Assembly: GCA_015227615.1 (NCBI GenBank)
Contig: JAALGZ010000027.1
Location: 310,001-374,000, forward strand
Direction: 5' to 3'
DNA length: 64,000 nt
DNA from: Labyrinthula sp. Ha
Lineage: Eukaryota > Sar > Bigyra > Labyrinthulida > Labyrinthulaceae
Position numbers and translations under genes: made by a program
In this document: positions 10,266-23,046 of the stretch, one piece after another
Layout: the number at the start of each line of letters is the position of its first letter
How positions within the stretch are numbered: the first letter of the stretch is position 1
The notes under the pieces: model-generated
The model's database searches: none
What the model was told of the DNA's origin: nothing
The model's input: the letters and a program-made list of their open reading frames with translations, nothing else

Positions 10266-11588
10266 ATGAGTACAAATGAAACCTCGTGCGCCTCCCCATT
10301 TGTAGGCAGGTTAACTACAGAAACTAAAATTTTCAATATTTTCTTCATTTTCTGTAGCTACGTTATGATCGTTACAACTGCTATTCTTTGGTGCATGAAC
10401 AAAAACCATTTTTTGATCAGGAATAAAAATATGTGCGTCGTTCTCGTCCAATGCCTACTCAGTGCTCTGTTCACATCTTATTCTCTTATTTTTGTTATTG
10501 ATAAACCCTCGCCTTTAACTTCATGTTCTGCAAGTGTATATTTCAAAATGGCTTTTCCAGCTATTCTTGCCCCAATTCTTTTAACTGGACTCGCATTCCT
10601 TTCTAAATCTAAGTATAACGCAAAACTCTTAGAATACTTTCGCACACAGAAATATACCAATTCAACTCTTGAACTATATGGCATTAATCAATACACGGCA
10701 TCAGAATCTACTGCTACAAAAGAAATTATGAAACTCAAGTTAATACATTCGCCAAGAGTTTTTAAATCAGTTTTATTTTCCTTCTGGTTACTTATTGTTA
10801 TGTTGAGTGTAATGTTAGAAAAAATTATTTGTCAAGGTTGGATTACAGGGGAAAAATGTGCCTTTGAGAAAATAGGCATTCCATTTCTTAGCGCCGGTTT
10901 TATGTTAGTTCCATTTTTGGGCGAGATTGTTATCATATATATGCACTTCAAGGAGCAGCATAGGATACAAAAACCATGGATGAGAAAGTTTCCTGCTCTT
11001 ATGTTTGCGCTGGCAACAACACCTTGCATAATATCTGGCCTAATTGAAATAGTGTACCATAAATTCTGGTACGATGAAACAGAAAAAATAAAAATATTTC
11101 CGTATTTACTCACAAATATTGCCTTCATATCTCATTTTTATGTCTTGTTTGGATTTTATCTCTATAAAATTTATAGCCTTGACGAAGGTGAGCATTCATC
11201 TATTAAAGATGACTTAAGCTTGGATGAAATTTTGGAAAACGAAACTAGCAAGAATTTTTTTCAAGCTTTTCTAGTGGAGACTCTATGTGTAGAAAATTTA
11301 ATCTTTATCCAGCACTTGAAACAATTCAAAGCATCAAATGAATTTCAAACAGAAAACTTTGCCAAGAAGATTTATCATTATTTCATTCAAGAAGGTTCTA
11401 TTGCCCAAGTAAATATTTCAGGTAAAACACGAAATAAAATTAAGGAAAAGTTTAATAACCAGAATATTTCTTTAGAGGTTTTTAAAGAGGCTGAAGACGA
11501 GGTAATATTTCTGCTGACTTATCACTCACTTTCAAAATTCAAATCAAGTCCATATTATGCGCAGGTGGTTGATCAGGTTTTTACCTAA
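10266..11588 (+). CDS. 7TM-RGS protein, paralog 1
   Basis: A 440-residue, intronless protein. Hydrophobic helices lie near residues 22-44, 56-79, 92-113, 166-187, 203-226, 242-264 and 277-302, and an RGS domain fills about 318-432. RGS domains speed GTP hydrolysis by G-alpha subunits; 7TM-RGS fusions are known from plants (AtRGS1) and several protists, acting at the plasma membrane. RGS marks include FFQAFLVETLCVENLIF with the conserved Glu-Asn pair at 343-344, a VNIS segment, and the last-helix LTYHSLSKFKSS. That last motif normally has Asp-Ser; here it is His420, while both paralogs keep Asp. N-terminal Cys8, NET glycosylation site and loop Cys (87, 189, 198) fit an exposed disulfide-bearing face. 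The start is supported by alignment to paralogs and by the upstream module. The ligand is unknown. Confidence 0.85.
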   Translation: MSTNETSCASPFVGRLTTETKIFNIFFIFCSYVMIVTTAILWCMNKNHFLIRNKNMCVVLVQCLLSALFTSYSLIFVIDKPSPLTSCSASVYFKMAFPAILAPILLTGLAFLSKSKYNAKLLEYFRTQKYTNSTLELYGINQYTASESTATKEIMKLKLIHSPRVFKSVLFSFWLLIVMLSVMLEKIICQGWITGEKCAFEKIGIPFLSAGFMLVPFLGEIVIIYMHFKEQHRIQKPWMRKFPALMFALATTPCIISGLIEIVYHKFWYDETEKIKIFPYLLTNIAFISHFYVLFGFYLYKIYSLDEGEHSSIKDDLSLDEILENETSKNFFQAFLVETLCVENLIFIQHLKQFKASNEFQTENFAKKIYHYFIQEGSIAQVNISGKTRNKIKEKFNNQNISLEVFKEAEDEVIFLLTYHSLSKFKSSPYYAQVVDQVFT

Positions 11589-14500
11589 ACATGAATGTTT
11601 AGTTTTGTAAATTTAACGTTTCTAATTAAATTTGTTTCTGTTGAAGTACGCGTTTTAGTTTTAATTTTTCATGTCTTGAATTCGTTTCATATATTCTATT
11701 AAAGTGGCGTTAGGAAAATAATTATTCTTGAAATTTGAAATTAGGTTCATAAACTAATATCTGTATATTTGATATATATTCATTATGTTATTTCCGCAGC
11801 CTTTTACATGTTCTTAAAGTTCTGCTCGGACAAAGTTGTGCACTGAGTGCGAACAGAAATTATGTATTTATCAGCAAACACCACGTTTCAAGCTGTGTTT
11901 CAAACGCTATATTTGTCGCAGAAACAGAAGAAAAGATCTCATTGACTCAAACCATATAATCGAGTAAGCTGTTTTCTTGATTTAATTCTTTATTTGTTTC
12001 TTCTACGTGATTTGTCATTGCCACGTCATTAAATGGCAAGAAAATGTGCCTGGGGGTTGGTTTAGTGGGTTCATCCCACACGACGCAAGAAAGGGCTTTG
12101 GGTTAGTTATGTCCTCCTTTTAAGATCGACGGGTTTCCAACCTCCAAGTACCCCCCCCCAAAAAAAAAGTCATTAAACAAAATATGATTAAGATATTTCT
12201 GGCAAATCATAAAGCATTACTAGCTCCGACGCAAACCCATTTTAAGCCTTACACAGGATGTGTACACATAAGAAATTAAGAGTTTTGAATTTTGTAAAGT
12301 GACTACTGAATGTGATTTTTTTCATATGTTTTTCTTACAACAGTGGGCTGCTTTCTGTTTACACAACACGTTCAGCTATTTTCAACAAGGTATTCCCCTT
12401 GAGAATGTGTTCTGAATTCTATGACATTCGTGCAACAACACGTTTCTGGATTAAAATTTTCCCTAGAGCATTGCATCCTTTGAAACCAGAGGAAAAAGCA
12501 TTATTTTCAGTTATGATTGGGCCTTATACCACTTGTTGGACTTTTGACAATAAGGGTTGCTCTTGATATTATCAAGTTCAATCAAACCAGTCTTGATTTT
12601 TTATAATGACATCATTTTCCTCAAAACGTAGCTCCTTGCTCGATATTCTTGAAGTTAGATAACTTGACTCAGTGAAAAAGGGAGCTGGTTATACTTAATT
12701 ATGTTTCTTCCCATGTGTTTAATTTTGGAAGCAGTAGTTAAGCACCTAAAGTCGAAGTCGCAACACAGCTTCTTCCTATAACTTATAAACCATACTTATA
12801 CATGTTTTTGGACTAACTTTGAATGCTTGCAGGCTATTGCAGATTAATATGAATATTATGCTGAGCTTTCTCCTCAAAAATTTAGTTCTACAAGGAAATG
12901 ACACTTTCAGCGCAAGTAGACAAGATGATTTGCGCAAGGGGACTCTCCTTCTTAGATGGAGCAAAATTAATAGCTATTTACTGTTCAAAAACCGTACAGT
13001 GGGATTTCGTTAGAACCTGCCCTGGGGAAGAGGTGGAATCGAGGTGACTAATAAGGTTGACACTGGACATCCACGGATTCAAGACACGTACATTGCTTTA
13101 TGATCTAGCCACTTGACACCCATTCTACATCTTTTTCAAAATCTTGTCTATTTGTATCTTTACCTTTCCGTTAAAACGCTTAAGATTTAAACTAATTGAC
13201 GTGTTGCTACACAGGCTCAATTTTTCTGCACTACTATTATTTTTTTTGGCAGAGCATTTATTAATTTTTGAAGTTTAGAATTTGCGAAATTCAGATTCTT
13301 CAAAAAACTGCAAACAGCTTCTACGTATTCATTAAGTCTATTCATCTCTTTGTTCTAGAAATTGGTGATTGAGTGTTCCTATTTAAAGTTTTGTTGGTGC
13401 TTAAAGCATCCCAACTAAGGAATTTTCAGTGTATATGACAACCAGTGTCGTACTCTCCACTATTCCTGTTCCCACGATTGCTACTTTAGTCAGAATTTTC
13501 TGCTGTATCTCAGGGGCTAGTTTCTTTCTAAAGGAAAAATAAGTGCATTTTTCACTTTTTGTAAAATTACACTTTCTTGGTAGATCTATCTCTAATTCCT
13601 AGAATCAACCTTTCCTCGTTTCTGTATCCCAAAACACTAGGTGCCTACACTGTAGCTAGGAAATAAGCGTACGTTTCTAATAATCTCTTTTGATTTGCTT
13701 ATTAGTTTGTGCAGTTTAAGCAGTTTCGCCAATTTTATACATCAAATAACAAAATCATATCGCGTAACAACACTTGTAGTGATCATAGTCACTGTCATAA
13801 TATCCCCCAAGTCAGAATCTAACTCTATCTACACGTGATTCTATGCATCTATTTATTTTGATAACACCTTAACTCTCTAAAATAATATAACACAACGTTT
13901 GTAAGTTTCTACAGTCAAATAAAGCTGTCAATGACTTCAATATGTGTAAGAACTTCAAAATTGTGTTCATTGTTTATGTTGCTAGCTTCCTTTAAACGTG
14001 ATTCTTTGACTGTTTTTTTTAAGAATCTTTGAGTCTTAGTCAACAAAGTCTCTGTTAATTTAATAGGTTTCAAACCTAACATATCTCTCAATATCGAAGC
14101 TTTCGACCAAAAACTGTTCGCTGCAAAAACATTTATCCTCTTCTAATTAATCCAAGTTTTTGACTTTTCATGTTGTATGGGCACTTCGTAAGCTTCAAAC
14201 AAAATATACTGTAGTTCTTGTACTTGTTTAAGTATCATTGCTTGGAATTTTCATGCACTAGAGAATTCATAAAGTATTTCACGAGTTTATACACCCTCTT
14301 ATTCACAGTCTTTGTGTTCTTGTTACATGCAGTTAGAGTACGATGTGTAAATTGGGCTTGGTAGACACCAATTAAGTTCTTGATTATAGCATTCATGGGC
14401 GATAATATAAAATACGGGTTATAAATTTCTGATAATATAAGACAATTTCCCGTATAGTTTCACCCCTTTTCGGGATCGGGGTATATGATCCTAGTTATTA

Positions 14501-17500
14501 GAGTCGTTACTCCATTGAAGTTCTTTCCATAGAAAACCTGTATTCGGTCATTTAAGGGCAATATGCTACAAATAATATTTTGATTTCTGACTTACAGTTG
14601 ATGCTAACCGTAATTTTTATGCAGTGGGACAAGCTTCCGATGTCTATTATCACCGAGTTGATTATGTCATTCAAAACAACAATGTTCATGTAAACTTTAA
14701 ATTACAAAACCCTTTAAATAGCAAATGTTTTAACGACTCTTAGGGTCGTAGCTTCTATTTTACCATAGGAAAGAAGCATATAGATTCCATAATTTGGCAA
14801 CGGGCTAGGAGTCTTAAGTTTCTCCTTCATAGTGAACAAGAGAGAAAATAATTTTGCAATAGAAGATATAGATGATCTAATGGAATTTGAGTTCAAGTTA
14901 AATGCTGGAGATTTATTTTTAAATTCATATTTTAAGATGAATTATAAGTTTCTGGCTGGTATGCTTCGAACATTGATACAAATCTATATAAAGGCTGCTC
15001 GTTGAATTATCTTTACCTCATTCAAGCAGATAGTGCCTATAAAGCGAGAAAATACATTGTGTGATGTGTAATGCTCATTGACACAGAGTATTTACAAGAA
15101 TATTTCTTCCAAGGGAAATAATTCATGGTCGCTGAAGCTCTGTAGCACATCAGTTATGTACTGCACTGGCTTAAATATATGGGGGGGAGTATAGACGAGC
15201 TATGGGGAAGAAGCATTGACAATTTCTTCAAACTTTTCAAATAACATATATTAACAACTGCACACATCTAAAAAGCTTAGAATTTGACGCTTAAAAGTCT
15301 TTAGGTAGTTAACCGGAATAACTTTAATCAGATTATAATATTTTTTTGCTGGAGACAGTTGTTTCACACGAAAAATTACTTTAGTATTTAGAAAATAAGG
15401 AATAAGCTGTAATGTATCAGGGAAAAAGCGAAATTTATACCAATAATATACGATAATAGGCTTCAGCGCTAGAAAATTTATACCGAGAATAGTTTTAGTA
15501 TAGGTTATATCTCAACATAATTTGGACAATGATGCCATTGTGTCGTGAAGAGGAAACATCAGATAAAATAACTTGTTGCCAACTTAAGGTTATAGGATTC
15601 AATAAACCATACAACAGATTAAAAAAAAACAGAAGAGTGAGAATATCAAATTGGTGAAGAATCATATCCCGTATAATATTGAGCACAATATATATATGTA
15701 CAAGAAAATACTGTCATTGCAGGTTGACAGGCGCAACACAGTAAACTGAATTTAGTATCCCCCGTGAGACATGGAATATAGAGTATCTGAACCAAGCATC
15801 GTATAAAATGTCTTACAATTAATTTTAAATGTAAAACCATAACCTGTACAAATAGATTATTCTTCTACTGTAAAATGCTATGCACACGTTTGGTCATCAT
15901 TTTCAGTCTGGTAGAGAGCAATTACTTCTTGGATAGATCGACTCTTTTCGAAAGAATATTAATAAAAAATTTTCTTCTATAAGCAATAGCTTGAGAAGAA
16001 CTCGGTCTTTTTATTAATAAAAAATAAAAGTTTCATCTTCCTCCGTTCTGTAGACACTATGCTCACAATCTATATCTCATAACTACACAAATCTGATGAA
16101 GATGGACAGGGAAGTCATAAATCTTCCTGAAGAAAATGAAGGGGATTAAGAGCTGATAATAGGAAGATTCCTCAGCCTAAGAAACTAAATAATCAAGCCC
16201 GATATCCTATTTATAACGATCGTCACATGCGCAGCTCCAACAACAACTTAAAAAATATTAACCCTTTAAACATTGATCAAGCTATAGAAACGAAATCTAA
16301 GGGAGGAAGAAATAGATATAGCACACGCGGTGCAAATGGAGCAGAAAAATGAGATGATAGTAAAGGGAGAACCCCCCCCCTCCCTCTTTACTTGCTAAAT
16401 CTTGAGTGGATTTTTTAATCGTGTTTTTTCTCCAACTCCGTATAACCCGCAGTGCTAAACAGGATTACTCTATATCAACCCTGTGATCAACATCATGTCA
16501 GAACATCTTAGAGAAGTTCTACTCACACACCCAAGTCACATTATTTGTTAAATTCTATCCTAAAACCCCAATTCTAACCAATTTTTTATCATTCTGTTAT
16601 TTTGGTATTTATTATGTATTTAATTCCATCATCTTCTATTTTCTTAACTTAACTTACTTTCTTTAATTATAATTTAGGACATACAAAATGTATATGTTTC
16701 ATCATGATCATCTAGGTTATCTTACCTCTTTCCATATTACCCCCCCCTCTTCTTGTAGATAAAATTCCGCTACAACGAGTTCATTCAATTGCTGGATAGT
16801 TTTAATACTGTTGTTCAAGCATCTTTCCTAGTTAAAGGTGTGTATAAATCTTACCACTTTTTTATGATGTACATCATATTTATGTTTTTTTGGTGGTCAT
16901 CTACCCTATGCAGCACAGGGGTTTGAAAGTTAGTCTAAATTTTTTAAATATTGTTTTTATATTTTGCTTATTAGCGTGATGGTAGAGTGCTTTATCTATA
17001 TATGTCTAAATTTTATTAATCTTTAGATCTGCCTATGTTTTGTTTAGCATCTAGCGTTCTATATGAAGGGTTTATCCTGTTGCATCTATTTATTTGTCAT
17101 GAAGATATTTTGTTTATCACGTTTACTTCTCACCCCTTTTAATATATGTTACCGGGGGTATAAGATACATAAATAGCACAGGATTAACTCTATCTATGTC
17201 TTTTTATTCCTAATTGTTGTTCTAGTAAGCTAATACTTTGGGTTTACTTCCATATTTTTCTATATACTGGTACCGAGGTCGAATAATTTGTTTCTTTTAG
17301 ATTACGTTCTATAACTATATTGCAGTGAATCTTTGTAACCTTTTACATGTACCTGTATATATTCCATTACAATATTAAATTCTTGAGCCCTTCTTCCTTT
17401 GAGTTGTCCCCATATTCTGATGCTTCTTTATAAGAAATTTGCTAAATTCTATTGTAGGTTTAGATAATTATGTGATCAAATGTGTATATAAGTGCTATCT

Positions 17501-20500
17501 AGTATTTTTAGTAGCATCTTAATATGTTTTTCTCTCTTTTTTATTGTCAAATATACTTATATGCATTATTTCCCCGTCAATTGTGTTTTGCTACTAGTAC
17601 CTATCGAAGTATTATTGATATTTTTTCGCTTGTTTCTTACTTAGTTTATCCATGGAATGGTATTTTTAAAACTGTAATAGTTGGGGCTTGAAATCATGTC
17701 AGTTAGGAATGATACTTCTTTGTCAATTTACTTTAATTGGTAGATATGTCATCTGAAGTCAATTCTTGTAAGTCTTGATAACACTATAAGTTTCATTTGA
17801 GGTTATGGCCGTATGATCGGGCTATTTTGATATTTCAGTATTTTTACTTCTTACGTTTTCACAAAACTTTATGCTATTAGCCGGTGGGAACGTTACTCGT
17901 TTCTTCTTTCCACCGGGAATGATTCCATATTCCTGCTCTTTTCTACATTTAATTTTCGCTTAGAGGACTATATGGAACCAATAATTCTGTTTTAACGTTT
18001 TTTGAATACATGAAGTATAGTAGTGGCTTGTGTATTTTTTATATCATCTTATTACGCCAATAGAAACAAAAAGCACGTTTTCTAGAAAACATCATGCATT
18101 GCATAGTTCCGAGCAAATACAAGGTTATGTAACCTAGCATCCGTTGATAGGTCACCTTGTATATAAACACAAATATCACTTGAGAAACATCAAACTCGAA
18201 TAAATTTTTTAGAACTCAAGTTTCTCGGTTTTATTTAGATATTAATAATTATCATTTTAGAGTACTACTTGATATCATGGAAAACCTTCTTAGGTTTTTT
18301 CAAAGTAACCATACTTGGCGACAGCAATCCCTTTGTAAGATCCTCGTGCAAAAAAATATCTTTATTATAAATAGTGTAGAAACAAAATTGAAATTTTTCT
18401 TAATGGATGCAGTGGATACACGGGTATAGTGTGACAGAAACTCAAGAACTGGGACCAAAAGCTCTTGAGGGGAACTTGATCTTTCATGAAAACAAATTAC
18501 TAAATTTTGTATTTATTTTCGAACAGATAATCGAATTAAGGTATTCTAATTCTGTATATTTGTTTTTTAATCCATTGCTAACTATATATGGGTTTCTTAG
18601 ATTGAGTTAAGTTAGCAAGTTGAATTTGGATTGTCATATGTCGAAACTCGTGCAAGCTCATTGATACGACATTTGAACAGTACCCTATAGTTCAGCTTAG
18701 ATACTACCTACCTCCACAAAGTAGAAAATTAAATTGTATAACCTCTGTTTCTTAATGCTTTATCAGGATTCTCTGGGTTTACTTCAATCAATAGCCACGT
18801 TATGGTAGAGATAAAAAAATATTTATGCATATTGGTCAACATGTGATTTGTTGATGATTATATCTGAAAGCGTACCATTTGGCATACACGGGTTAACTTA
18901 AACCTAATTATATAATTCTTCACTTTCCTGGTCAAAGAAGTTGTTTTTATGGGTATGGAATATATAAAATTGTCGAGAGTTTGGTGCCATCTATAGATTT
19001 TTGAATTTGTAAATTGTCAAGGGAAATGGAAACCAGGGTACTTTATTAGAGCATAATATCACTTAGAAGTCAACATTGTGAATAAACTACCATCTGTGAA
19101 TAGCGAAACTGGCAACTGAATGTGGTTTTGAAATCAAGATATAATCTTACTCCAACTATGGAAGAAAAAACCAGTTTATGAAAATTTAAGTAAAATAATA
19201 TCAAGATATAAATATTTAGCGAATGTAGCAAAAACTACCTATTGTACATGAAATTTCATAGTAGAAATTAGTCAAGACGAAATAATACGCACCGAAAGAT
19301 TAAAAAGATTTTTTTCAAATAAAAGTTTTTAGCAACAAAAAGATGAAAACAAAAGTAGTATTAACAGGGCGAAGTTAGATAGAAGTTAGCATATATAAAA
19401 GTCTGTTTCTTTCAGACGAAACATTGCTAAAGCCAGAAGCAACACAATAGCACTTAGAATATAATTTATTATTGACAATGGTTTGTTTGTTCACAATTTA
19501 TTATTTCTTTATCTACAAATGATATATAATTGTGTTGGGTATATATTAGAATTTAATATTACTTGATTTAAATTTTGGTTGACGGTGCTGAGCCCATTGC
19601 AACTAAAATGAATTCATTATATCTTTATTCAATGCAATGCACAAATAAAAGATAAAACTCTGATATCAATACTACTTTAACATATTTTATCTATATTATT
19701 CTCACGGGGGGTATAATTCTATTAAAGATTAGTAGCCCCGTGAATTATGCGCTATGGTTTGCTTAAATTTTCCAAGGAAAGATACATACGACCTGAAAAA
19801 AACAGCACCAATCAGTGTTTTATTGGAATTTAAGATTGTGATGTACTTGGATTTAGTTAATAGCTTGTTAAAAAATACCTAACATCTTCTAGGGTTAAAC
19901 CAATAATTTTGAGCCACGATACCCAGGGGTAGATTCTAATTTTCTATTCATGTTTGCACCTTTTGAAATAAAGTACTGATAATGAAAATTTCATCATATC
20001 AATAATTTTACTTGCTAGTTGAAACATAACTACTTTTCGTGTGATAACATGAATCACTTCAAAGAAAATGTTATTTTGAAACCAAAAAAAGTTGAAAAAA
20101 ATCGCAAAACTTGTTATGTTCATTGTCACGTCTTGAAAATAACTGGACTAAGTTTTTGTATGTGTTTCCTTCCTCCTACAACATCACTGTTAGTACAACG
20201 ACATTTCACAAAATGTCATTTCTCGATAAAAGCTACTGCTTAAGTAAAAAAGAAGTCAATTAATTAAGCACTGCAGATGCTCTATAAGGCTGGTATTAGA
20301 TACCTATTATATTCTCTGAGCACAAAATTTATTATTGGTAGATGGTATGGCTCGTATATAATATTGACGGACCATTAATTGTTGAGATGGGTGTTAGGTA
20401 CATTATATTTATCAAAAGTTTTAAGTAATCTACTCTAATATATTCATTGTCACATTGTTTTCATCATAACGGAACTACTACACATCTATGTACATCGAGA

Positions 20501-22854
20501 TATTGCTATACCTAAAGGTGCTATTTCATAAGAAGCTGCTATAAACAAAATGATAGTTTCCATATTGTATATCTGGGCTAATTTTTTGGACTTTGATGCT
20601 TTTTGAGTCGTACTTGAGCTTCTTTATCATGGTACATCAAACGACATTAGGGAAACTTGCCCCAAACAAATAACCGTTTTTTATCACAGGAGGAATCACA
20701 GAACTAGATCAATTCGAACGAGTATTAAACGCGAGTTGTCAGAATCTATGGTCTCAGATACTGAAATTAGGGTAATTTGGAATGGTTGCTAAATGAATTA
20801 GCTACTGATACTAGAAATCGGATTAGCCAACAGCAATACGCTCCTGTTCTATTGTTACAAGATTATTACTATTTTTTCCGTTGATTTGATGTGCTAACGG
20901 TATTCTAGAAGAAACAGTAATTTGAGTTCACTTTCGCGCTAGAAATAAGCAATGGAGTAACATAATACTAATCACAAAATACCTACTTTGATCCTGATCA
21001 TCAGTAACATATCAAGAAGTTTAAGCCGTATCATTTGATACAGATTTAATTCTAATTATCAATGTGTACGAATAATCAATCAAACAGTTTCTAGAACTAA
21101 CATAAGTAATCAGCACAAAAAATATATATAAGAATATAATAAAGCATCCTCAAAAACTCAAATACTTCCTTAGTCTAAACATATAGAGCACTGTTAGAAT
21201 TTAGTGCCAAAACTAATTTGAAAACATGAACTAGAGGAATGCACAAATAAACATAGAACTTTTTCAGATCGAGTGGAAGATTTTGTCAGTATTGCTCAAA
21301 ATGCCTTGTGAAATGTCTGTGGTTGTCGTATATATCAGGTTAATATTAAACGCGGCCCAAGTAATATGGACTCTAACTTCTTAGAAAAGGGTATTACTAG
21401 TTGTTCTAGCTCATGGAGGCATATTACACTTAGTTAATAAGACAACACCTATTCGACTTTATTTTAGCATGTTAGTTCGTACTTATACTGACATTATATT
21501 CTGAGCTATAAAGCTGTTGCATTTTTGCAGGAACTTTTATTCGTTGGTTTATTAGTACCTAATCCTTATTGAGTCCAGCCTTCTTAACTTTTCTTGATAT
21601 TCAATTTGGTGCGAAGTTCTTAGGTTCTATGTGTTTTATAAGTGAGATATAGAAGAGAGTTGAAGACTTTTTATGTAGCTCTGCTATGGTTTATGTTTGA
21701 CTTGTTCGAACAAAACAAGTCATACTAACTCTAAATAAGATAAGAGATATATTCCCACCCTTAGGTAAAAGCAGAAAAATACCCTGAAGTAGGGCTTAAG
21801 AAAATGAACATAACACTCTACAATATCATGGAACAATAGATCGTTTTTCTATTTGACCCATATAACAAGACCATTTTTTTGGTTTGAAGAGCACTTAGAT
21901 AATCCTATTTTGGACACTTAAGAAACAATGATTTGAGAAAGAGCATATGAAAGCAAAAGAACGGTCATCTACAACCCTTGACACAGTCTAAGGCTATTGA
22001 ACACTTAGGTTGTTTGGATTGTATTACGCATAGTGTAAGAATAAGACTGACACTGCAGAATTTGAATTATAGCCTGATTCCTGATATTCGTCTTAAATTG
22101 ATTTTACTGGTACAGCACAAGAAAAACAGTTTTAACCAAGATTATGGTAGCTATGATGTAAGCCCGGAAAGACATAGAAACATCAATATACTCTAAACTT
22201 AAGGAAGTTACACGTTGCAATTCATTGATCAAACTCTGTCCTCTCGAGTTCAACCTAAAAAATTTATAAAATCTAATCTTTGTAATTTAGTTTTTCATGA
22301 TAAAAACTAAATTATGTGGTTTCTGTGTCAGTTTTTCAGCGCGCAGAAAAGTTTTCTTTACTTAGGAGGTTTCATGAAAAAATTTCTGCTTGTGTAAGGG
22401 TTCCTAAAGTTTTTGTTTTGTTCTTTGGGGATATATTTCATAGCGTATACATCTTTTTTTCTCCCAACAGAGAAATATGTTTGGCATATTCTGAGATAAA
22501 TGTACCGCGGTGCTCCATTACAGCAATACTCTAGAACAACTATTTCAAAGTTTTGTTTAGAAGTAATCGAGAAAGACATAAGCCTTAGATCTTTCCATGT
22601 GAAATCTCTTTTGATTTGTACAGACATGTATAAGCCACGGCAGAGCCCAATAATCGATTGTTATTGCTGTTGACGTTCCTAACCTATAATTTATTTACGA
22701 AATTCTCATAATAATTTAACATTTAATTATTTATTACAATTACAGCATAATTCCTAATATACTATATTTTTTTGGATATAGCTAATTTGAAATCTAATTC
22801 CACAATGAATACCTATAATATTTACATCTTATGGAACCATCTACCATAATTCTA
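11589..22854. other. long gene-poor region
   Basis: About 11 kb between 7TM-RGS paralogs 1 and 2. The first 450 bp is homologous to the 3' flanks of the other two paralogs. The rest is A+T-rich, with C9 runs at 12151-12159 and 16372-16380 and a C8 run at about 16740-16747. A markedly T-rich stretch spans about 16.4-18.0 kb, with A-rich sequence just before it. Translations there are broken everywhere and match no family I can name. ORFs of 60-85 codons, such as 12312-12566, show no domain. Confidence 0.5.
12022..12032 (+). promoter_or_regulatory. shared CACGTCATTAA box after paralog 1
   Basis: CACGTCATTAA, preceded by TTGC to give a TGCCACGTCA core, lies 434 bp past the stop. The same 11-mer lies 386 and 443 bp past the stops of paralogs 2 and 3. 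The core resembles an ACGT-type bZIP site. It could be a downstream element, or only a leftover of the duplicated segment. Confidence 0.35.
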
Positions 22855-22894
22855 CCGTTACAAAGTCCCAGCTATAACTTCTATGAAGTACACA
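22855..22894 (+). promoter_or_regulatory. upstream module of 7TM-RGS gene 2
   Basis: CCGTTA at 22855-22860, 16 nt, then ACTTC-TAT-GAAGT at 22877-22889 followed by ACACAA. The palindrome ends about 157 nt before the ATG at 23047, against about 167 nt in the other two paralogs, which helps to choose that start. A further block shared with paralog 3, GACCGGAAGCT, follows at about 22911. Confidence 0.5.
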
Positions 22895-23046
22895 AAAAAC
22901 TCATGAAGAAGACCGGAAGCTCTTGCTCTCTACCTTTAGTACAAGAGGAGTAAATTCTCATATTAAATACACCCTTAATACTATTCAGCACATATAACCA
23001 TATGCTATTTTCAAAGTACTCAAAAAGCAACAACTCAACAGAAGAT

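Noticed and set aside
12045-12150. Possible tRNA-like segment (TGGTTTAGTGG resembles an A box; GTGGGTTCATCCCAC looks like a small hairpin).
   Set aside because: The A-box-like and hairpin parts overlap, no proper B box at a tRNA distance pairs well, and acceptor and T stems cannot be formed together.
12312-12566. An 84-codon frame of mixed composition downstream of 7TM-RGS gene 1.
   Set aside because: No recognisable domain, not present after the other two paralogs, and within the length expected by chance.
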